Below, piece by piece: positions 35,226-45,693 of a stretch of DNA of 64,000 nucleotides; position 1 is the first letter of the stretch; every line of letters starts with the position of its first letter. A program made the translations under genes and the position numbers. The stretch is from Tausonia pullulans. Its lineage: Eukaryota > Basidiomycota > Tremellomycetes > Cystofilobasidiales > Mrakiaceae. Under the pieces are notes generated by a model. It was not told the origin of the DNA and ran no database searches. It saw only the letters and a list, made by a program, of their open reading frames with translations. Location of the stretch: contig OX637639.1 in the NCBI GenBank assembly GCA_951802195.1, forward strand, positions 322,501 to 386,500, in the 5' to 3' direction.

Positions 35226-36774
35226 CTACTCCTCCTTGACTTCGTGCTCCACAGCTGCGCCAGTCTTGAGGTCAGGCCCTTGGTCCATCTCGTACTGCCA
35301 GACACGACCAGCCTCCTCACGGCAAAGTGCGACGACCATAATGAAATCGGAAAGACCAGGGAGGCCGCGAGCAGCAAGTTGAAGAGGAACGGGTCGATCG
35401 AGTAGTCCTTACCCTATACGTGCAATAGAATGGATTAGGAACGAACCCTATTATTGGGACCCGGAGCCAAGGGGAGCAATGCAGGTTGTACAGACGCACC
35501 TTGAGGATGAAGCTCGCCACCGGCATAAACGCGAAGAGAACCGTCACCAGACCAATGGCGAGGCTCGAAAAGACGCGAGGTCGAGGCTCCAGAGGGAGAT
35601 AGGGAAGACAAAGCGATCGCCAAAAGTGCCAAGGGTATTCTAAAACTTCGACAGAAATATCGCATGCTGAAACTCGGTCTCGTCCTGAGCGTAGTCAATG
35701 TTGAGGAAGATGGCAGCCCACCTTGGAGCGGGCGAGGGTGAAATCGAGATTGAGGTCGCCTGTAAAAAGACGCTCGCATCCACTTGACGAACACGGTAGC
35801 ATTCAGTGCCAGTTTGAAGTAGAATCGTAGAGCAGCGAGTTGTGCGCCTTAACAGCAGAGCAGGCGGTTTTTGTTCATTCTGGAACTTGAAGAACCGCAT
35901 GATCAGCAGTAAGAAGGCTTCAAGACTTGCGAAGGACATAGATCAAGACTCATTCGTCATTCAGACGTGCCACTCGCTGTACTCAGTCGCCTGGAAGGGG
36001 AAGAAGGGCCGGCCCACAGCACTAGCATGGTCGCTTTCCTCCTGTCCACTCCATTTGATCGTGTTTTCGACACACACTCTTTCGACTACCAATACAGCGC
36101 AAGTGAACTGCTTAGCAGCAGAGGAAGACCACCCGCAGCTTCCACGTGAGGACAATAACGGCCGCCATTCAGACCGGCGACCAGGACAAAGACGAGCGTT
36201 GCTAGGAGCCAGAATGACCCTGGGTAGTTGAGGACCGCCAAGACGAAGGAAGCAGCCCCGAAGAGATCGCAAAGCAAAGGCGGACAGACGAGACGTTTTG
36301 ACCACAAAGATAGGCTTTGCGGTCAGAGATGACGAACTCCAGCAGAGCAGGCAGGAGCACGCGAACCAAGGTGTGCTTTTCTTCTAATGGCGCTCCGTCC
36401 AACGGCCTCCATGGTGTACCCCATTACACGAGAAATAATGGCCCCACCCACAGAGATGTGAGGACGACGCGAAGGAGCCCGATCAAGAGAATGCATTTGC
36501 TACGCCCGCTGGTCGACATCGACACTCATGGCGGTCACAGAAAGAATGACGCCAGTAAATCCCTCATTTCTGCAGTTCGAGGGATACAGGGGCGCGGCGA
36601 TGAATTTTCTCAACAAGAGGGCCGACAGGACCAAGGAAGCCGCAGCAACCTTCCCAGGCGCGTGAAGAGGGAGCGGGGCAAGCTGATCCGTGTGGCCGCG
36701 TGGAAGCAAGCTATCAGGTAAATACACCCCCCGGCAGCGCGGCAGTTCGACCGCAAGGCTGCAGGCCTTTCCAT
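35226..36774 (-). CDS. Unrecognised multi-exon membrane-protein locus, possibly decayed
   Basis: No single open frame covers this stretch. Several hydrophobic, protein-like segments lie in order on the minus strand: KVAAASLVLSALLLRKFIAA near 36640, KCILLIGLLRVVLTSLWVGP near 36460, LVRVLLPALLEFVISDRKAY near 36330, LFGAASFVLAVLNYPGSFWL and LLATLVFVLVAGLNGG near 36230, and SSLAIGLVTVLFAFMPVASF near 35550. The last joins GKDYSIDPFLFNLLLAASLV through a GTGCGT/TATAG intron. A charged C-terminal frame ends GPDLKTGAAVEHEVKEE-stop (35226). This suggests a polytopic transporter-like protein with four or more introns. I cannot join all pieces in one frame and do not recognise the family. It may be a pseudogene. 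Start and end are guesses (ATG 36774, stop 35226). Confidence 0.3.
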
Positions 36775-37087
36775 TGTTGTCGACGCTCGCGCGCGCGCGT
36801 CGCCTTCGAAGCTCAAGTCAAGTGTCGAGCAGTGTTTCAGAGATAATATCATCAGGAGAGAGTAAAGAAGCGCTCCGGGAAACCTGCAGAAATGACCATA
36901 CCCTTGCAGCTGTGACGTCACTCTTCACCCTTTCACGTGCCCCCCCCCCCCCCATCCCCCCTCCCCCAAGTCGCCAACCAGGTAGGTAGGTCGCGAATCG
37001 CTGACTCGTTCGCTTCCTCCGACCTTCCAACCACCATCTTCCCCCTCTCCCCGCCTTACCCTTCCCTCTTTTCCCTCCATCTTCACC
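36775..37087. promoter_or_regulatory. Divergent region upstream of the SigF-like gene
   Basis: This stretch holds a TGACGTCA palindrome (36913-36920, a CRE/ATF-type site) and CACGTG (36934-36939, an E-box) followed at once by a 14-C run (36940-36953). CT-rich DNA then leads into the ATG at 37088. Both sites are seen directly; their use by a factor is inference. Confidence 0.5.
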
Positions 37088-38851
37088 ATGGATCCCATCG
37101 AAGCGGCAGAGACTCTTGATCGTGAGTGCTATGTCCCCGCTCCAGCTGGGAGTCCACGACGATTGATGTCGTTCCTCTTGTCCTCTTTTCCCTCTACCCC
37201 ATGATCTCAGGAATTGCTCCCAAGCTGTTCTCCTCGGACTCAGTCGAGCGCAACGCTGTCTTCAATAGTCAGTCTTCGAACTCATCATTCCTTGCTCATC
37301 GTTGGCCACTGTCGCCTTCCGGAATGGCCGGTCGGCCTCGGGCGTTCAAGCGAACCCAGCCCTCTCACGCTGACCTCCTGCCTGTTTTCCATCTTATACA
37401 GCGTACTTTGCCGACATCGCTAAAGTCAAGTCGCTTTGGACCACGGCCTCTAGCCCGACTCGCGTCAAGCGTGTCGCCGCGTTCTGGTCGCTCCTCCGAG
37501 AGGACGAGAACGTCAACATTGAGACCGTCGCGTACGACTCAGCGTGCGTCCGTCATCTCCATCCCCTCTCACTTCACTTGACCTTGGACTCGATCAATTC
37601 GAACTTGACTTACGCGCCATATCCGCAGCTCCCAGACGGCTGTCATCATCTCTAAGCCCATCTACACCATCCCTGGCCTGCATTTGGTCCGGATGCAGGT
37701 CCCGGCCCGGACTGTCCTTCATCTCAACCAGGAGAGCGAGAGGGACCCCCTTCTCGTCACGCTCATGGAGGACACAGGAGGATTCGGTAAGACAGTCTCG
37801 GAGAGTTTGCCTTTCTTGTAAGATTCATCGACTGGAAGGGCCTTCTCCTGTCGTACCTCGAATTGACCGAACCGCGGCCAATCAGCTTCTCTCTTCTCTC
37901 CCCTCTCTTCACTATCCTTTTTGCGTCGCTCGGCGGCCTCCTCCTGATGGCGGGCCACACATTCACCCGCATCCAGGTCATCGCCGCTCGCAGACCTCCG
38001 ACCCTCCTGTGGCCCGTCCTTCACCCGTTCGCGACGGTCAAGACCTTCATCGCCATTGCCGTTCTCTTCGGCCTCGCGCTCGTCCAGAGCGCCTTTAAAG
38101 TCTACAAGCGCAAAATCGGAAACGCACACTTCGTTACCATCATATTCAGGTGAGTCAGGCACCAATCCGTCTGTCCTAGATAAGTTCTAACGACTTCCCA
38201 CGGATTACTTCTCTGGCGATCAGCAATACTGATTGTAAACCCTCCTCCGAGAACGTCACCCTCTGTTCATCTAAGAAGCGTGCGCTCGATGACGAGATAT
38301 CTAGTCCCGCCAAAGAGACTAAGAAGAAGCAGGCCCGCAAAGGGGAGGAGGAGCAACTCCTGGCGTCGAACCCCATCCCGGGCGAGTCGTACGCCGCAGC
38401 TGCCGCGCATAATATCGAGGACGCGGAGGAGGAGGAGGAGGTGAAACACTCTCTCAAAGGCGGCGAAGAGGAGGTTCGCAAGAGCGATACCCCGGGAGCA
38501 GCTTCGTACGCAACTGCGCTGGTCGAAGGGGACGAGCACGGTAGTGCTGAGGCCGCCACCCCGTCACCTGTCCTGGGCGAAGAGAGAGCCAAGCTGTCGA
38601 GTGATGGGAAGTCGACATCAAATCCGGTGCACAAGAGCGATGAGTCTGGCTCGCTCAGCTATGCGAGTGCCGTGGAGGAAGGGGATGCCCACGGGAATGC
38701 CGAGGCGGCCGTCGAGGTCGAGCCTCAGCAGGGCAATGGCAGGAAGGAGACGCAGGCTTCAACGTCGGTGGCTACGGAGGCTCCGAGGAGCGACGAGCCG
38801 GGAGCGTTCTCGTACGCCAAGGTTGCGAAGGAGGGCGAGCACGCGCAGTGA
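37088..38851 (+). CDS. SigF-like NTF2-domain membrane protein with a repeat-bearing acidic tail
   Basis: Exons join to MDPIEAAETLD-RIAPKLFSSDSVERNAVFN-TYFADIAKVKSLWTTA, then RVKRVAAFWSLLREDENVNI and ASQTAVIISKPIYTIPGLHL, VRMQVPARTVLHL. This order resembles the fungal SigF-like NTF2 fold. Two membrane segments follow: FSLLSPLFTILFASLGGLLL (about 37890) and ATVKTFIAIAVLFGLALVQS (about 38035). The last exon (from 38224) encodes a Lys-rich then acidic tail with a 51-residue repeat. The join around 37787-37836 is unresolved. The donor G|GTAAG at 37787 cannot be matched in phase to the obvious acceptor before 37833, although both flanking frames look genuine. The function is unknown. No catalytic claim is made. 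Confidence 0.6.
38483..38851 (+). repeat. In-frame tandem repeat, 153-bp (51-residue) period
   Basis: Copies start at 38483 (SDTPGAASYATALVEGDEHG), 38636 (SDESGSLSYASAVEEGDAHG) and 38789 (SDEPGAFSYAKVAKEGEHAQ, cut by the stop). The spacing is exactly 153 bases each time. The core SD-x-PG-xx-SYA-xx-x-EG is kept while the rest of each unit has diverged. A weaker SYA copy lies 39 residues before the first. Confidence 0.85.
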
Positions 38852-39992
38852 GAGATCATTGGTCCATCACCTTTCGCCTTAGGTTATGCATCGTTCTTCG
38901 TATTTGTCTTAAAGCCGGTAGCAGGGGTTCGGTCTCGTAATGCTGCGAACTGGATATATTCTGCATAGTCGAGTACGGGGATGGATGGCGATGATCCGCA
39001 GATCTCAAAGGAAAGGCTTGTCTCGTCATTGTGGGAATTAACTGATGCAGCGCGCCAATCAGTCAAACGGGTACGTCGCGAGTGACGGGAGATAGAATGT
39101 GAAACAAAAGTTGAGTATCACCAATATACAAACAGTGATGAGAGTGGTAGCCCAGAAAGGAGAGAAGTCAAGGGTAACGGTGTCAGGTAGGATATCACAG
39201 ACACATCGCCTCGACTGTGCGCCTGGCCGCTTCCGGGCCAGCACTCCGGTGCTGACGACTTTATATTTTTCATTCGCTGTGCTACGGACGTTCCGCATGG
39301 TTCGCCTGCATGGCTTCTTCCTTACTTGCTCAGCATTCCCTCTTCTTCTTCCCATCTCCCACCACGTCGTCCCACGCTTCTTGCTTCGGTATTCTATCCT
39401 TCGACTTACTCTCCTTCGCCCTTGTTCCACACTCTGTTGCTCATCCTTCCCTCTCTTATCTCGTCATGCCACACCTTCTTGTTCTCATCTTACTCAACCC
39501 CTCCATTGTTCTCAGCCTTCGTCTATAAAATGCTCACCTCATCGTAGATTCTGTTATATACTGCGACGATCATTTGGATTCGGCAAACCTGCCCAAGAGC
39601 TCGAGGCGAGTTTATGCCACCTATACCGACGTCACTCTCTTCACCCATCCTCCTCAGCCCTCGGCCTCTGGGCCAATTCGGACAAGGCGTGGGGTGAACT
39701 AGGGTTCGATTAAGTCAGAGAGCGAGCTTCCCAGTCGCTCGACGGACAGGCATACGACGACGGGTGAGAAGTTGGCGGGGCTGACAGACTAGGATTCCGT
39801 CAAAATCCAGAAAAGGGTCGAGGCGATGATTGAAAGCAAGCGACACGATGCAACTCCTCGCCAGCTGGACGCGCCGCCTCCCATCAGCTTCGTCGACAGC
39901 GCGCGCGAGCCTGTCCGCGCAACGCTGCCCTCCCAGTCCATCTGCCACTGGTTCAACTATTCTTCCAACTTCCATTGGGAACGAAAAAGAAA
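38852..39992. other. 1.1-kb intergenic region before the tRNA gene
   Basis: Lower in GC than the genes. Both strands carry short open frames, the longest 39099-39713 on +, a Ser/Leu/Pro/Cys-rich text without family signal. I see no splice-supported gene. A TTTATATTTTT stretch near 39260 could be a TATA element for an unseen RNA. The rest holds nothing recognisable. Confidence 0.35.
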
Positions 39993-40084
39993 TGATCGGA
40001 ATGGGATTCGAACCCATGCCCGTGAAGACTAGCGAGTTCTTATGAACCTTAAGCTAGCGCCTTAGACCGCTCGGCCATCCGACC
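39993..40084 (-). tRNA. tRNA-Leu(AAG) with a 12-nt intron
   Basis: On the minus strand the acceptor arm GGTCGGA pairs with TCCGATC plus discriminator A. The D-arm/A-box is TGGCCGAGCGGTCTAAGG. The anticodon stem CTAGC/GCTAG encloses TTAAGG, then 12 intron bases, then C, giving anticodon AAG. The T-arm ATGGG-TTCGAAT-CCCAT holds the B-box GGTTCGAATCC. An extra-long variable arm (about 11 nt) marks a class II tRNA. The intron lies after position 37, as is standard for nuclear tRNA introns. CCA is not encoded. Confidence 0.92.
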
Positions 40085-41012
40085 ATAGTATGTTAATACA
40101 ACACAAGTTGTGTAGTGTCTATACATATCTTGTTTTCCACGTTCGAAAATATTTTTCCCTCCAGATGCTGCCATCGGTGCCACCATCGATCTTCCTGGGT
40201 GAAAGGCAGGTAAGGGGTGAGGAAGTATGGTTAGACCACCACACAGACCATAGCCACCGCTCGACATAGCTGGGTCATCTTGCCATGTAATTTTAGATAT
40301 CCCTTACCCCGCCCCCTCTTACCTCCCTTATCTGTCCTGTCATCTACAATCCACGCTCTTCATTATGGCCATTTTACCTTTTCTAATGGGCTTATGCCCA
40401 TACCCATCTTTTGCTTTCCTTCCACCTCTTGTTTCAATTTCGCTCTCCCTCTATCTACCTACGACTCGCTATCGCTCATGGGGTTACCTCGTCCTCTACG
40501 TATAACTCACGACATAAAATACAAAATCTGTATCTCCTGTCTCGACCATCATCTAGTACTCTGGATCCCCCCCCCACCTCACCCCTGCCATTTGGCACAC
40601 TCAGCACCCCCTACACTCTCTCCAGGGCTCTCAAGGCTCCCAAAATCCTCTTCCCTCTCAAGAAGGACGAGTCGAACGAGGCCCTGCCTGCTTGAAACGT
40701 AATAGTGCATCCTCCTATGCTAACGACGCCCCAAGACGCCGCCCATCAGCAAGCACACCCCCGGCGCCGCCGCCACCCTGGCGCCATAGGAGCAAACCGT
40801 CGCCTTGAACGTTTCCACCTCTCCCCCCGCGGCTAGCCAGCCGAACCGTTCGCCAGAAGACCTACGCCCGCACGATGCACGCTTGCCCGCGCTCGTCGCA
40901 ACGTCTCCATCACCTGCGTCCTCTGCTTCGGCCAGCCAGGGATTGAGTTTTCTCATCTCCTCCCCGAAAGCTCAGCCAGGCGACAGATCTGGGCTGCTGC
41001 TTTAGCACTTGC
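40085..41012. other. Region with competing short ORFs, no gene called
   Basis: The first 500 bases look non-coding and pyrimidine-rich. Around 40620-40700 a short + frame (ALKAPKILFPLKKDESNEAL) ends in a stop. 40720-40956 on the minus strand is open from an ATG (MRKLNPWLAEAEDAGDGDV). 40805-41005 on + is open from non-ATG context. A TGCTAACG branch-like site followed by CCCCAAG (40720-40735) hints at an intron on +. I could not build one consistent gene on either strand. Confidence 0.3.
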
Positions 41013-41514
41013 CTATTCTCCCGTTGAATGAGCCGCCTCTACTGCGCGCCATCGTCTGTCCCGCAGGTCGCGGAGCGCTCCTGCCGCAGCCTCCTTCTCC
41101 ACAGCACTGTTTCCACCCGGATCTACCACCTCTTTAGGAGCAGGAGGTCTCATCATGTGGAGATACTCAGCGAGGTCGGGACCGGCGATGTCGGCGAGTT
41201 TGCTCGGGCGAATCGGAGGACGTTCCAGGCGATTATGCTGCGCGCTGAGGGGTCGCGCGCGGGCAGAGGAAAAACTGGTCTGGGCAGCTGAGGCGGTAGG
41301 CTGAGGTATGATGTGCCCTAGGTCTCTCGATGGTTTGGTGGCGACGTTGATGCTGGTGCTAGATGTGTGTGTTGGTTGCGATGTGGGAGAATGGCCGCGG
41401 GGTGCTTTCCTGATGTTCTTCTCCACGTCTCTCTCTTTCCTTCCTCCAACTCTGCTCACCCTTTCAGTCTTTCTCTTTTCCTTACCCTTCCCCTGCCCTT
41501 GGTTTCTTAGTCAT
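41013..41514 (-). CDS. Small basic protein of unknown function
   Basis: ATG at 41514 begins MTKKPRAGEG. A 34-base intron (GTAAGG...GAGCAG) would join it in frame to VGGRKERDVEKNIRKAPRGH. The frame continues as a Ser/Thr/Pro-rich linker, then RPPIRPSKLADIAGPDLAEY, LHMMRPPAPKEVVDPGGNSA and ALRDLRDRRWRAVEAAHSTG before the stop at 41013. About 155 residues. The helical charged C-terminus looks like a genuine conserved domain but I do not recognise it. The intron is very short for this genome, so the first exon is doubtful. A downstream minus-strand frame (40720-40956) might be a further exon if a different donor is used. Confidence 0.45.
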
Positions 41515-41948
41515 CCCTCTCCCCTCCCCCTTCTCTTCTTCTCACTTCTTTTGCCATGCCCACCTCTTTCGGGAGCGCGACTCCCTTCCTCCTTCCGCTC
41601 CCTGCCGTGGACTGCGGTCGGTGTGATTAAGTTGCAGGTGATTCGACGATTTTATGTTTGTATCTTAAAAGGAAAAAAGCTAGACATACGCATGTCCGAC
41701 AGTCTAAAATCCGTCCTTGACCAATGGTCCCCTCCAATAACGACCCCTTGTGAGAGAGAGGCCAAAAGCTCATTCTGACGAGAGTGTCCCTAACACGTGA
41801 GAGACGGCCATCTTCCGGCCCCAGCTCTTTCGCATTGCCAGCGGTCTCCTTAGACGGTGGCGCGTGCGCGGTTCGCCGCTGACCTCGCTCCTCGCAGCCA
41901 CTTCTAGCTTTCTCCTCTCACCACCACCTCTCTCTGGTGCACCCAACC
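41515..41948. promoter_or_regulatory. Divergent region between the small unknown gene and NUS1
   Basis: The 434 bases hold a CT-rich half next to 41514, an AT-richer middle (AAAAGGAAAAAAGC) and another CT-rich run directly before the NUS1 ATG. No gene or TATA box is evident. Confidence 0.4.
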
Positions 41949-43302
41949 ATGTCCTCTCCACCAGGAGTATCACCACGACGACCGGCTGCCGTTGCCTACC
42001 TCTTCCTGCCGCTCCTTGTCGTCCTGCACGTCCTCGACCTCGCTCTTGCGCTCGCACTCGTCGTCCTCCCACTGCTTCGACTTCCCTCGACGCTTCTCGC
42101 CTCCCCTTCTTACTCGCCACCATCAAAACCAGAAGCGAAGAAAGGCAAGCCTCCCCCAACGCACATTGCGCTCCTCCTTGTCCCCCCTCTTCCAACAGGG
42201 CCGGACCCGGCCGCCGCGGTCCTCACTTCCATCGTCCACCTCACCCACTGGGCGTCTTGTATCGAGGGCCTCTCGGAGCTCACCGTCTTCTGCTCCGGCG
42301 GAGCCGAGGGGGAGCGAATCCTGAGAGCTGTCGAGCCGAGCGTTAGAGAGCGCTTAGGCGTCGCTCCCGAAGGGACGTACACGCCAGACGGCAGCGAAGA
42401 TGGTCGCGCGGGTGGGAAGGATAAGGCTGGATGGAGGGAGGGGTGGAAGGGCATGACGGTATGGGCTGGGGATACTGACGACGAGGAAGAGGTTGAGGTG
42501 CTTGTGCTTGGTGAGGGAAAGCGAGGTGTGTGTCGTTCGTCGCGTCGAGAGCATGGCGCGTCCTAGGCTGACCCTCAAATGACAGCATCCCGACGAAGGC
42601 CCATCACGCTCAACCTCCTCACGCCGCAAGCGTCGTTTCCGGTCTTAAGCTCGGTCGCAGCCGACCTGGCGCGGGAGGGTCGTCGTCCCGAGGACATCGA
42701 CGTCGCGCTCGTCGACGGGCTCGTTCGACGTGAGTTCACGCTCGTGGCAAGAAAGGCAGGGCGAGAGAGAGAAAAAAAAGGGAAGCGACGGGGTTAGCCG
42801 GCATGTCTTAAGCCACGAGAAGCGCCCTGCTCCATATCCAAAGATGGAATCTTTGAGACGCCTTCCATTTCTGCCAAGAACCGCAGCAACCCGTTCGCAC
42901 TCCCCTCGTCCATCGCTGACCTCCTGCTCTTCTCATGCTCAGGCAAGCTCCCCCTTTCGGACCCGTCCCTCCTCCTCATCCACCACCTCTCCCCGCACCT
43001 CACCCGCTCATCCTCCTTTTCGCCCTTCGGCTCATCTTCATCTTCATCACCTGCCCCGATCCAGCTGCATGGGTTCCCACCGTGGCATCTCCGCGTGACG
43101 GAGCTCTAGTGCGTGCCCTCTCACTCTCCCCTCTCTTCATGCACTGACATTATCGGAGAATCTTAGCCAACCCCCCCCTCCGCCATTCTGGTCACTGTGC
43201 CTGCGACGGACACGATGGGAGGAGCCTCGGCCGCTGGATCGAGCTACCTGGGACGGCGGGATGCGCGCTTGGGGTGGCGTCGAGCAGCGGTATGGGCGCT
43301 GA
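41949..43302 (+). CDS. NUS1: Dehydrodolichyl diphosphate synthase complex subunit NUS1 (NgBR-like)
   Basis: NUS1 pairs with the cis-prenyltransferase at the ER to make dolichol precursors for N-glycosylation. The protein begins MSSPPGVSPRRPAAVAYLFL with an N-terminal membrane segment (LLVVLHVLDLALALALVVLP). A divergent middle follows, then after the G|CA intron join RRPITLNLLTPQASFPVLSS, matching the ITLNLL block. Next come VALVDGLVRR, then DPSLLLIHHLSPHL, then LHGFPPWHLRVTELYQ, matching the L-G-FPPW-iRltE block. The end is MRAWGGVEQRYGR-stop. The family's C-terminal RxG-type tail (here RYGR) is present; it is needed for cis-PTase activity in the heterodimer. Introns follow GKR, after LVRR, and within ELY. 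Confidence 0.82.
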
Positions 43303-43557
43303 GCCTGGGGAATGGCATGTACCTCATTGGGCGAGCGTCCGGACAGAGAAAAAGCGATTTTCCTGTGCGCCGGCAGAGCAATCGTGATTGCATCCAAGCA
43401 TGAGAACCCAGAGAGAGAGAGGGAGATGGCAGCGTACGAAAGCAACGACGCGGGGACGTGTGAGAGTAGTAGAGCATGGAAATGTTGCGCTCGTTGAAGG
43501 CGTCTAGCGATGAGGGAGAAGCGGTTGAATACATATGGATGAGAGAGCTTGAAGGCC

Positions 43558-44560
43558 TTATTCGATAAGCCCCTTGTAGCCGTCCTCGGAGAGGAGCTCG
43601 CCGAACTCGCCCGGGTTGGAAAGCTTGACGCGGAAGAGCCAACCTGATGGGAAGCAAGAATAGCGGGGTGTCAGTTGCGCGCGTGACAGAAGAGCGAGCG
43701 CATGGCGACGATGGTTATGTCCCGGCCAAGGAGACGGCTAAACACTCCCGGATCGTCTCCACTCGCTCTAGGTAGAACGCAGAGGAGAGACAGATGTCCG
43801 TCTGAGCGCTGTCTCCTCGTGCCAAGGCAGCAGCCTCGTCGCCCAGTAAAGCGTAAAGAGATCGTTCTACCCACCCTTCTCCTCTGGGCTCTTGTTGATG
43901 AGGTTCGGCTGGTCGTCGAGCGTCGAGTTCACCTCACGGATCTCTCCGCTGAGCGGCGCGTAGATCTCCGAGGCGGCCTTGACGGACTCAATGGAGCCGC
44001 ACTCCTCTGCGAGCAAGAGTCAGCTCGAGAAACGTTACACACGAGAGATACGGCTACCACACTACTCACCGCCCTTGGTGATGTCGGTGCCCACAGTCGG
44101 GAGTTCGACGAAAACGACGTCGCCGAGCGCCTTCTGGGCGTAGTCGGTGACGCCAACGGTCGCGATGCCAGTGTGCGAGTCGAGGGTCGTCCACTCGTGG
44201 TCCGAGGTGAAGCGGGTGGCTAGGGGAGCACATCACGACCATTGGAGTGGTAGGAGTGGGACATGCGCGGGAGAGAGACCGAGAGGATGTCAGGACCGGA
44301 CCGAGTTGAGAGACCGAATGCGCCCTCTTTCTCTTTGGCATGCGTTCTGACTGCCCCCTTCCGCTATTCAGATAGACTTGAAAGGGAGATGAGGCCAAGA
44401 GGGGAAGATTGATAGCACACGCACAGATATGGCTGCTCTTCGCGCGAGCGAGCGTGAGCGGGGCAAAGAGCGCGCGAGGAGGGGCAGCGAACGGAGTCGA
44501 GGCGATGGGGGATGCCGTGCGGACGCAAGAGCGGGCAAGGGGACGGAGGAAGGAAGCCAT
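43558..44560 (-). CDS. GCV3: Glycine cleavage system H protein, mitochondrial
   Basis: This is the lipoyl carrier of the mitochondrial glycine decarboxylase complex. The start [20 protein letters not shown] is a typical matrix presequence. The mature part reads [47 protein letters not shown], then [20 protein letters not shown] with the lipoylated Lys in ESVKAAS. It continues [40 protein letters not shown] and ends GYKGLIE-stop at 43558. The length and every motif fit the family. About four exons. It converges on NUS1. Confidence 0.95.
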
Positions 44561-45693
44561 AGCGACGATTAGGGCGGGGAGAGAAGGAGGCGAGCGAAGG
44601 AGATGGTGGTTGAGGGAGAGAAGAAAAGGAAAGTTCAGAGGAGGAGACCGAGAGTCAGAGCGCAGGAGACCGAGACAGTCCAGGGGACCCCCTGGCCAGG
44701 ACATACGCCCGGTTGTCAAAGGGACCCTTATCATGCGTATGTGTGCCCCCAAAAGAAAACGACTCTCTATAGACCGAAGAGATATGCATGTAAGGAAGGT
44801 CGAAACGACTCAGTGAAGTTAGACGCTAATCTTACTGCCGTCCGTGGTTGCGTGCGCGCAAGAGACCCCTGGACATATAAGAGCGCGTTTTTGGGCTCCA
44901 GTGAGAGGCATAGTTTCGAGTTAGGGCTGCTAAAGAAGAACTGATCCAGAACAACATAGTAGTCATACGTGCTGGCGCGTTGCCATGTCCCAACTGCAGT
45001 GTTCATCGCATGCTTCTTGTCGCTCGATCGACGAGATCGGAGAATCCCGGGGAGGCAAGCAAAACCCGTCGAGTCGAGATTTTAGACGAGTGATTGTCGG
45101 CCTGCCTCATAAAATCGTATTCTGCTGTGTTGAAGTACTGGCGATGGTCTAGTCAACTCTTCATCTTGCCCGTTGTCCAACTCCCTGGGCTCTCTTTGGT
45201 CACACTCGTTTGCGTCAGTTAGGCTTGTGGTGACCGCATGTTAGGCTGATGAGGGCGCGCCCAGGAGTTGGATCGGATAGATAGGGGCAAACACCATTCC
45301 TGCTAAAATGTTTCAACGTGGGCGTGTGGCACGTTGTCAAGTGCGCAGCCAGAGAGAGCAAGCCTCGGGATCGAGGATGACGGTGCGGCAGCATGGCCGA
45401 TCCCCAGAAGCCCTCTGCGCCCTAGCCCTCAACTCCCTTCCTCTCGCCCGTCTTCATCGTCATACTTTCCCGGCCACACTCCTCGCACCGGTCCGTGCGA
45501 GTGTCTCTGTCTAAACAGCCCCTCAGTCAGGCACTCCCACACACAGCTGTTGATCCTGGTCCGCCCAAACTTGTCGGTCTCTCCCCAACGATTACCAGCA
45601 ACGAGCCGGTCCCCAGCTCCTACTCCCGCTCCTCCTTGCTTGCCTTCGCTTCGCGTGTAACATCGAGACCGCCTAATCGTCCTAGCGCGAGCC
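44561..45693. promoter_or_regulatory. 1.1-kb divergent region between GCV3 and the Zn2Cys6 factor
   Basis: No gene is supported. A TATA-like ATATAAGAG lies at 44875-44883 on + but is over 800 bases from the factor's ATG, so either a long 5' UTR or an unseen RNA would be needed. Near 45660 the DNA turns CT/C-rich ahead of the start at 45694. The long gap fits the more complex promoter of a regulatory gene. Confidence 0.4.

Noticed and set aside
39099-39713. A 204-codon + strand ORF upstream of the tRNA gene
   Set aside because: Ser/Leu/Cys/Pro-rich text without domains, in AT-richer DNA with no matching splice sites; probably chance.
40720-40956. Minus-strand ORF MRKLNPWLAEAEDAG as a separate gene or a twin-Cys mitochondrial protein
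   Set aside because: The Cys spacing does not match CX9C families, the opposite strand is equally open, and no splice link to 41013-41514 is convincing.
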